A stretch of 64,000 nucleotides of DNA, from NCBI GenBank assembly GCA_037013495.1, contig CM072810.1:70478449-70542448 (forward strand). Direction: 5' to 3'. Source of the DNA: Hippophae tibetana. Its lineage: Eukaryota; Streptophyta; Magnoliopsida; Rosales; Elaeagnaceae. The position numbers were made by a program, and so were the translations under genes. The notes under the pieces were generated by a model. The model worked only from the letters and a program-made list of their open reading frames with translations, did not search any database and was not told where the DNA came from. Within the stretch, counting starts at the first letter, position 1; every line of letters starts with the position of its first letter. Below, one piece after another: positions 53,044-62,500 of this stretch.

Positions 53044-53957
53044 TCCAACTAATATTCTATAGATCATACAAAGATTCTCATGATCCTTCACAAGGGTTAG
53101 ATTTGGAATATAAAATGGAAGGATTAATGTTGGAAGCAATTATTTTTGTTTTATTTAATTATGGGCCTCTTATTTTTTCGATTTTGTTTCTACTAAATTG
53201 TGGAGTTTAATTTATCTTCTTTTTAATAAGTATTTTTATGCTTTAATTATTTACGGATTGATTAAGCACATTTCACAACTAAATATCCCTACTAACGTTA
53301 CAATACAACTAGGGTTTTGTTGCTAAGATAAGAAAACAACAACCTTTTGAAGGAGGAAGAACTAGTATAATTAATGAAAATGTTTTTTACCAAACTTTGT
53401 ACTTATCTTCCAAGGGTTCTTGATGGAATACCTGGTTTCGACACATCAAAGGGAGTGATCATTATTTTTTGGCATCAAAAGCGTGGTGTTTCAGTTACTT
53501 ATTGATGTTGTTTTCGTGTGTGGATTTAATTTCGTAGTTCTTTTTTAAATCTTCGTCTCTTAGTCTTGACCTTTATTTCTACGCTCAATAAATCTTTGTT
53601 CTTCACAAAAACAATTGTAGGAAAAAAAGATGGTTTCTACTTTTTATAGTATTAAAAAAAGAACATTTGATAAATAAGAGTTCTAATTTTACACATCCCT
53701 TACTTTTGACTCGGTTGTCAAAAATTTTAATATAATAAATCAAATCGAAGCTTGTAAAGATTCCTATAATCAGAGCATGGATTCCTAAGAATATTATTTG
53801 TTGAAACGAAATTACACCGTTTACATGACCTACGGAGAGTTTAAAATTTTCGTTGCTCCTATTCCGTTTTTTTTGCTTCCGGTTTTTTCAATGCCACCGT
53901 AAGAGCGATTGAGTTACTAACCAAGAGTGTGTTTAAAAAATTCTAAAGGTCTGAATA
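53044..53957 (+). repeat. Outlier monomer M59 (914 bp), most divergent in the window
   Basis: Private features cluster here: tccaactaatattc at its start, a lost base in ttttttcgattttg, ttatcttctttttaat, ctaacgttacaatacaac, ctaagataag, and in the second half caaactttg, tggtttcgacac, ggcatcaaaagcgtgg, tcagttactt, ttcacaaaaacaattg and aaaaaaagatgg. The second half, from about 53,338, is the start of the five-monomer duplication, so it recurs once at 57,919 onward. Confidence 0.82.
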
Positions 53958-56900
53958 TTCAACAAATATTCTATAGATCATACAAAGATTCTCATTATCC
54001 TTCACAAGGGATAGATTTGGAATATGAAATGGAAGGATTAATGTTGGAAGCAATTATTTTTATTTTATTTAATTATGGGCCTCTTATTTTTTGCGATTTT
54101 GTTTCTACTGAATTGTGGAATTTAATTTGCCTTATTTATAAAAAGTATTTTTATGCTTTAATTATTTTCGGATTGAATAAGCACATTTGACAACTAAATA
54201 TGCCCACTAAGGTTGAATTACATCTAGGGTTGTGTTGCATATATATGAAAAAAAACAACCTTTTGAAGGAGGAAGAACTAGTATAATTAATGAAAATGTT
54301 TTTTACCAAGCTTTGTACATGTCTTCCTAGGGTTCTGGATGGAATACCTGCATTCGACGCATCATAGGGAGTTATCATTATTTTTTGGAGTCAAAAGGTT
54401 GTGGTTTGAGGGACTTATTGATGTTGTTTTTGTGTGTGGATTTAATTTCGTAGTTCCTTTTTAAATCTCGGTCTCTTAGTCTTAACCTTTATTTCTACGC
54501 TTAATAAATCTTTGTTCTTCATAAAAAAAATTGTTGGAAAAAGAAGATTGTTTCTACTTTTTACAGTATTAAAAAAAGAACATTTGATAAATCAGAGTTC
54601 CAATTTTACACATCCATTACTTTTGACTCGGTTGTCAAACCTTTTAATATAATAAATCAAATCGAAGCTTGTAAAGATTCCTAAAATCAGAGCATGGATT
54701 CCTAAGAATATTATTTGTTGAAACGAAATTACACCGTTTACATGACCTACAGAGAGTTTAAAATTTTCGTTGCTCCTATTCCGTTTTTTTTTGCTTCCGG
54801 TTTTTTCAATGCCACCGTAAGAGCGATTGAGTTACTAACCAAGAGTGTGTTTAAAAAATTCTAAAGGTCTGAATACTCAAGAAATATTCTATAGATCATA
54901 CAAAGATTCTCATGATCCTTCACAAGGGATAGATTTGGAATATGAAATGGAAGAATTAATGTTGGAAGCAATTATTTTTGTTTTATTTAATTATGGGCCT
55001 CTTATTTTTTGCGATTTTGTTTCTACTGAATTGTGGAATTTAATTTGTCTTATTTATAATAAGTATTTTTATGCTTTAATTATTTTCGGATTTATTAAGC
55101 ACATTTCACAACTAAATATGCCCACTAAGTTTGAATTACATCTAGGGTTGTGTTGCTTATATAAGAAAGAAACAACCTATTGAAGGACGAAGAACTAGTA
55201 TAATTAATGAAAATGTTTTTTACCAAGCTTTGTACTTATCTTCCTAGGGTTCTTGATGGAAAACCTGGATTCGACGCATCAAAGGGAGTTATCATTATTT
55301 TTTGGAGTCAAAATGTTGTTGTTTCAGGGAATTATTGATGTTGTTTTTGTGTGTGGATTTAATTTCGTAGTTCCTTTTAAAATCTCCGTCTCTTTGTCTT
55401 GACCTTTATTTCTACGCTCAATAAATCTTTGTTCTTCATAAAATATTTGTAGGAAAAAGAAGATTGTTTCTACTTTTTACAGTATTAAAAAAAGAACATT
55501 TGATAAATCAGAGTTCCAATTTTACACATCCATTTCTTTTGACTCGGTTGTCAAAACTTTTAATATAATAAATCAAATCGAAGCTTGTAAAGATTCCTAT
55601 AATCAGAGCATGGATTCCTAAGAATATTATTTGTTGAAACGAAATTACACCGTTTACATGACCTATAGAGAGTTTAAAATTTCGTTTCTCCTATTCCGTT
55701 TTTTTTTCTTCCGGTTTTTTCAATGCCACCGTAAGAGCGATAGAGTTACTAACCAAGAGTGTGTTTAAAAAATTCTAAAGGTCTCAATATTCAACAAATA
55801 TTCTATAGATCATACAAAGATTCTCATTATCCTTCACAAGGGATAGATTTGGAATATGAAATGGAAGGATTAATGTTGGAAGCAATTATTTTTGTTTTAT
55901 TTAATTATGGGCCTCTTATTTTTTTCGATTTTGTTTCTACTGAATTGTGGAATTTAATTTGCCTTATTTATGAAAAGTATTTTTATGCTTTAATTATTTT
56001 CGGATTGATTAAGCACATTTGACAACTAAATATGTCCACTAAGGTTGAATTACATCTAGGGTTGTGTTGCATATATAAGGAAAAAACAACCTTTTGAAGG
56101 AGGAAGAACTAGTATAATTAATGAAAATGTTTTTTTCCAAGCTTTGTACTTATCTTCCTAGGGTTCTTGATGGAATACCTGCATTCGACGCATAAAAGGG
56201 AGTTATCATTATTTTTTGGAGTCAAAATGTTTGGGTTTTAGGGACTTATTGAAGTTGTTTTTGTGTGTGGATTTAATTTCGTAGTTCCTTTTTAAATCTC
56301 CGTCTCTTAGTCTTGACCGTTATTTCTACGCTCAATAAATCTTTGTTCTTCATAAAATAAATTGTAGGAAAAAGAAGATTGTTTCTACTTTTTACAGTAA
56401 TAAAAAAAGAACATTTGATAAATCAGAGTTCCAATTTTACACATCCATTACTTTTGACTCGGTTGTCGAACCTTTTAATATAATAAATCAAATCGAAGCT
56501 TGTAAAGATTCCTATAATAAGAGCATGGATTCCTAAGAATATTATTTTTTAAAACGAAATTACACCGTTTACATGACCTACAGAGAGTTTAAAATTTTCG
56601 TCGCTCCTATTCCGTTTTTTTTGCTTCCGGATTTTTCAATGCCACCGTAAGAGCGATTGAGTTACTAACCAAGAGTGTGTTTACAAAATTCTAAAGGTCT
56701 GAATACTCAACAAATATTCTATAGATCATACAAAGATTCTCATGATCCTTCACAAGGGATAGAGTTGGAATATGAAATGGAAGGATTAATGTTGGAAGCA
56801 ATTATTTTTGTTTTATTTAATTATGGGCCTCTTATTTTTTGCGATTTTGTTTCTACTGAATTGTGGAATTTAATTTGCCTTATTTATAAAAAGTATTTTT

Positions 56901-57918
56901 ATGCTTTAATTATTTTCGGATTTATTAAGCACATTTCACAACTAAATATGCCCACTATGTTTGAATTACATCTAGGGTTGTGTTGCATATATATGAAAAA
57001 AAACAACCTTTTGAAGGAGGAAGAACTAGTATAATTAATGAAAATGTTTTTTACCAAGCTTTGTACTTATCTTCCTAGGGTTCTTGATGGAATACCTGCA
57101 TTCGACGCATCAAAGGGAGTTATCATTATTTTTTGGAGTCAAAATGTTTGGGTTTTAGGGACTTATTGAAGTTGTTTTTGTGTGTGGATTTAATTTCGTA
57201 GTTCCTTTTTAAATCTTCGTCTCTTAGTCTTAACCTTTATTTCTACGCTCAATAAATCTTTGTTCTTAATAAAAAAAATTGTAGGAAAAAGAAGATTGTT
57301 TCTACTTTTTACAGTATTAAAAAAAGAACATTTGATAAATCAGAGTTCCAATTTTACACATCCATTTCTTTTGACTCGGTTGTCAAAACTTTTAATATAA
57401 TAAATCAAATCGAAGCTTGTAAAGATTCCTATAATCAGAGCATGGATTCCTAAGAATATTATTTTTTGAAACGAAATTACACCGTTTACATGACCTACAG
57501 AGAGTTTAAAATTTTCGTCGCTCCTATTCCGTTTTTTTTGCTTCCGGTTTTTTCAATGCCACCGTAAGAGCGATTGAGTTACTAACCAAGAGTGTGTTTA
57601 CAAGATTCTAAAGGTCTGAATACTCAACAAATATTCTATAGATCATACAAAGATTCTCATGATCCTTCACAAGGGATAGAGTTGGAATATTAAATGGAAG
57701 GATTAATGTTGGAAGCAATTATTTTTTTTTTATTTAATTATGGGCCTCTTATTTTTCGCGATTTTGTTTCTACTGAATTGTGGAATTTAATTTGTCTTAT
57801 TTATAATAAGTATTTTTATGCTTTAATTATTTTCGGATTGATTAAGCACATTTGACAACTAAATATGCCCACTAAGGTTGAATTACATCTAGGGTTGTGT
57901 TGCATATATATGAAAAAA
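53338..57918 (+). repeat. Five-monomer duplication, copy 1 (4,581 bp)
   Basis: From the second half of M59 to the middle of M64 this block matches 57919-62500 at an offset of 4,581 bp, rising to 4,582 bp after a T-run (nine T near 54783 here, ten in the partner). Shared private markers include gcgtggtgtttcag, tacatgtcttcc, ggttctggatgg, tcgtttctcc, ataaaatatttg and the ORF-extending tatatatgaaaa. About ten scattered differences and one clustered patch (56226-56255) separate the copies. The left edge is fixed within a few bases by gaaaacaacaacc against gaaaaaaaacaacc. Confidence 0.88.
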
Positions 57919-58731
57919 AACAACCTTTTGAAGGAGGAAGAACTAGTATAATTAATGAAAATGTTTTTTACCAAACTTTGTACTTATCTTCCAAGGGTTC
58001 TTGATGGAATACCTGGTTTCGACACATCAAAGGGAGTGATCATTATTTTTTGGCATCAAAAGCGTGGTGTTTCAGTTACTTATTGATGTTGTTTTCGTGT
58101 GTGGATTTAATTTCGTAGTTCTTTTTTAAATCTTCGTCTCTTAGTCTTGACCTTTATTTCTACGCTCAATAAATGTTTGTTCTTCACAAAAACAATTGTA
58201 GGAAAAAAAGATGGTTTCTACTTTTTATAGTATTAAAAAAAGAACATTTGATAAATAAGAGTTCTAATTTTACACATCCCTTACTTTTGACTCGGTTGTC
58301 AAAACTTTTAATATAATAAATCAAATCGAAGCTTGTAAAGATTCCTATAATCAGAGCATGGATTCCTAAGAATATTATTTGTTGAAACGAAATTACACCG
58401 TTTACATGACCTACGGAGAGTTTAAAATTTTCGTTGCTCCTATTCCGTTTTTTTTGCTTCCGGTTTTTTCAATGCCACCGTAAGAGCGATTGAGTTACTA
58501 ACCAAGAGTGTGTTTAAAAAATTCTAAAGGTCTGAATATTCAACAAATATTCTATAGATCATACAAAGATTCTCATTATCCTTCACAAGGGATAGATTTG
58601 GAATATGAAATGGAAGGATTAATGTTGGAAGCAATTATTTTTGTTTTATTTAATTATGGGCCTCTTATTTTTTGCGATTTTGTTTCTACTGAATTGTGGA
58701 ATTTAATTTGCCTTATTTATAAAAAGTATTT

Positions 58732-58959
58732 TTATGCTTTAATTATTTTCGGATTGAATAAGCACATTTGACAACTAAATATGCCCACTAAGGTTGAATT
58801 ACATCTAGGGTTGTGTTGCATATATATGAAAAAAAACAACCTTTTGAAGGAGGAAGAACTAGTATAATTAATGAAAATGTTTTTTACCAAGCTTTGTACA
58901 TGTCTTCCTAGGGTTCTGGATGGAATACCTGCATTCGACGCATCATAGGGAGTTATCAT
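58732..58959 (-). other. ATG-initiated minus-strand open frame (75 codons), present only in the duplicated block
   Basis: Present here and at 54151-54378, the two copies of the five-monomer duplication, and nowhere else in the window. It is created by private changes in that monomer (ggttctggatgg, tacatgtcttcc, ttcggattgaataag). It has a genuine ATG on the minus strand and a serine run (TSSSSF) but no recognisable domain. Its restriction to one monomer lineage suggests a chance opening. Confidence 0.6.
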
Positions 58960-61256
58960 TATTTTTTGGAGTCAAAAGGTTGTGGTTTGAGGGACTTATT
59001 GATGTTGTTTTTGTGTGTGGATTTAATTTCGTAGTTCCTTTTTAAATCTCGGTCTCTTAGTCTTAACCTTTATTTCTACGCTTAATAAATCTTTGTTCTT
59101 CATAAAAAAAATTGTTGGAAAAAGAAGATTGTTTCTACTTTTTACAGTATTAAAAAAAGAACATTTGATAAATCAGAGTTCCAATTTTACACATCCATTA
59201 CTTTTGACTCGGTTGTCAAACCTTTTAATATAATAAATCAAATCGAAGCTTGTAAAGATTCCTAAAATCAGAGCATGGATTCCTAAGAATATTATTTGTT
59301 GAAACGAAATTACACCGTTTACATGACCTACAGAGAGTTTAAAATTTTCGTTGCTCCTATTCCGTTTTTTTTTTGCTTCCGGTTTTTTCAATGCCACCGT
59401 AAGAGCGATTGAGTTACTAACCAAGAGTGTGTTTAAAAAATTCTAAAGGTCTGAATACTCAAGAAATATTCTATAGATCATACAAAGATTCTCATGATCC
59501 TTCACAAGGGATAGATTTGGAATATGAAATGGAAGAATTAATGTTGGAAGCAATTATTTTTGTTTTATTTAATTATGGGCCTCTTATTTTTTGCGATTTT
59601 GTTTCTACTGAATTGTGGAATTTAATTTGTCTTATTTATAATAAGTATTTTTATGCTTTAATTATTTTCGGATTTATTAAGCACATTTCACAACTAAATA
59701 TGCCCACTAAGTTTGAATTACATCTAGGGTTGTGTTGCTTATATAAGAAAGAAACAACCTATTGAAGGACGAAGAACTAGTATAATTAATGAAAATGTTT
59801 TTTACCAAGCTTTGTACTTATCTTCCTAGGGTTCTTGATGGAAAACCTGGATTCGACGCATCAAAGGGAGTTATCATTATTTTTTGGAGTCAAAATGTTG
59901 TTGTTTCAGGGAATTATTGATGTTGTTTTTGTGTGTGGATTTAATTTCGTAGTTCCTTTTAAAATCTCCGTCTCTTTGTCTTGACCTTTATTTCTACGCT
60001 CAATAAATCTTTGTTCTTCATAAAATATTTGTAGGAAAAAGAAGATTGTTTCTACTTTTTACAGTATTAAAAAAAGAACATTTGATAAATCAGAGTTCCA
60101 ATTTTACACATCCATTTCTTTTGACTCGGTTGTCAAAACTTTTAATATAATAAATCAAATCGAAGCTTGTAAAGATTCCTATAATCAGAGCATGGATTCC
60201 TAAGAATATTATTTGTTGAAACGAAATTACACCGTTTACATGACCTATAGAGAGTTTAAAATTTCGTTTCTCCTATTCCGTTTTTTTTTCTTCCGGTTTT
60301 TTCAATGCCACCGTAAGAGCGATAGAGTTACTAACCAAGAGTTTGTTTAAAAAATTCTAAAGGTCTCAATATTCAACAAATATTCTATAGATCATACAAA
60401 GATTCTCATTATCCTTCACAAGGGATAGATTTGGAATATGAAATGGAAGGATTAATGTTGGAAGCAATTATTTTTGTTTTATTTAATTATGGGCCTCTTA
60501 TTTTTTTCGATTTTGTTTCTACTGAATTGTGGAATTTAATTTGCCTTATTTATGAAAAGTATTTTTATGCTTTAATTATTTTCGGATTGATTAAGCACAT
60601 TTGACAACTAAATATGTCCACTAAGGTTGAATTACATCTAGGGTTGTGTTGCATATATAAGGAAAAAACAACCTTTTGAAGGAGGAAGAACTAGTATAAT
60701 TAATGAAAATGTTTTTTTCCAAGCTTTGTACTTATCTTCCTAGGGTTCTTGATGGAATACCTGCATTCGACGCATAAAAGGGAGTTATCATTATTTTTTG
60801 GAGTCAAAAGGTTGGGGTTTGAGGGACTTATTGATGTTGTTTTTGTGTGTGGATTTAATTTCGTAGTTCCTTTTTAAATCTCCGTCTCTTAGTCTTGACC
60901 GTTATTTCTACGCTCAATAAATCTTTGTTCTTCATAAAATAAATTGTAGGAAAAAGAAGATTGTTTCTACTTTTTACAGTAATAAAAAAAGAACATTTGA
61001 TAAATCAGAGTTCCAATTTTACACATCCATTACTTTTGACTCGGTTGTCGAACCTTTTAATATAATAAATCAAATCGAAGCTTGTAAAGATTCCTATAAT
61101 AAGAGCATGGATTCCTAAGAATATTATTTTTTAAAACGAAATTACACCGTTTACATGACCTACAGAGAGTTTAAAATTTTCGTCGCTCCTATTCCGTTTT
61201 TTTTGCTTCCGGATTTTTCAATGCCACCGTAAGAGCGATTGAGTTACTAACCAAGA

Positions 61257-61616
61257 GTGTGTTTACAAAATTCTAAAGGTCTGAATACTCAACAAATATT
61301 CTATAGATCATACAAAGATTCTCATGATCCTTCACAAGGGATAGAGTTGGAATATGAAATGGAAGGATTAATGTTGGAAGCAATTATTTTTGTTTTATTT
61401 AATTATGGGCCTCTTATTTTTTGCGATTTTGTTTCTACTGAATTGTGGAATTTAATTTGCCTTATTTATAAAAAGTATTTTTATGCTTTAATTATTTTCG
61501 GATTTATTAAGCACATTTCACAACTAAATATGCCCACTAAGTTTGAATTACATCTAGGGTTGTGTTGCATATATATGAAAAAAAACAACCTTTTGAAGGA
61601 GGAAGAACTAGTATAA
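61257..61616 (+). other. Longest open frame of the monomer (119 codons); representative, probably not a gene
   Basis: This frame recurs in many monomers as 82-119 codons. The full length requires a GTG start; the first ATG is codon 35 (61359), leaving 85 residues. The ATG part is hydrophobic and T-rich in codons (runs such as IIFVLFNYGPLIF and YFYALIIFG), as expected of any T-rich strand. I recognise no domain or motif. In most left-half monomers the frame is ended by TGA (tttttgagatttg), and in others by tttaagatt, atttgacaac or a lost base. Length changes at the 3' end come from one extra A. No promoter, intron signal or codon bias supports expression. It is best read as repeat sequence that happens to be open. 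Confidence 0.75.
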
Positions 61617-62500
61617 TTAATGAAAATGTTTTTTACCAAGCTTTGTACTTATCTTCCTAGGGTTCTTGATGGAATACCTGCATTCGACGCATCAAAGGGA
61701 GTTATCATTATTTTTTGGAGTCAAAATGTTTGGGTTTTAGGGACTTATTGAAGTTGTTTTTGTGTGTGGATTTAATTTCGTAGTTCCTTTTTAAATCTCC
61801 GTCTCTTAGTCTTAACCTTTATTTCTACGCTCAATAAATCTTTGTTCTTAATAAAAAAAATTGTAGGAAAAAGAAGATTGTTTCTACTTTTTACAGTATT
61901 AAAAAAAGAACATTTGATAAATCAGAGTTCCAATTTTACACATCCATTACTTTTGACTCGGTTGTCAAAACTTTTAATATAATAAATCAAATCGAAGCTT
62001 GTAAAGATTCCTATAATCAGAGCATGGATTCCTAAGAATATTATTTTTTGAAACGAAATTACACCGTTTACATGACCTACAGAGAGTTTAAAATTTTCGT
62101 CGCTCCTATTCCGTTTTTTTTGCTTCCGGTTTTTTCAATGCCACCGTAAGAGCGATTGAGTTACTAACCAAGAGTGTGTTTACAAGATTCTAAAGGTCTG
62201 AATACTCAACAAATATTCTATAGATCATACAAAGATTCTCATGATCCTTCACAAGGGATAGAGTTGGAATATTAAATGGAAGGATTAATGTTGGAAGCAA
62301 TTATTTTTGTTTTATTTAATTATGGGCCTCTTATTTTTCGCGATTTTGTTTCTACTGAATTGTGGAATTTAATTTGTCTTATTTATAATAAGTATTTTTA
62401 TGCTTTAATTATTTTCGGATTGATTAAGCACATTTGACAACTAAATATGCCCACTAAGGTTGAATTACATCTAGGGTTGTGTTGCATATATAAGAAAAAA

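Larger units (their letters stand above)
57919..62500 (+). repeat. Five-monomer duplication, copy 2 (4,582 bp)
   Basis: Tandem partner of 53338-57918. Differences seen include G58175 for C53594, tgttttattt for tattttattt near 58642, ten T for nine near 59364, gagtttgttt near 60341 for gagtgtgttt, ctaagttt for ctatgttt near 61539, and ccattactt for ccatttctt near 61946. The right edge is where tatataagaaaa replaces tatatatgaaaa near 62490. Confidence 0.88.
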
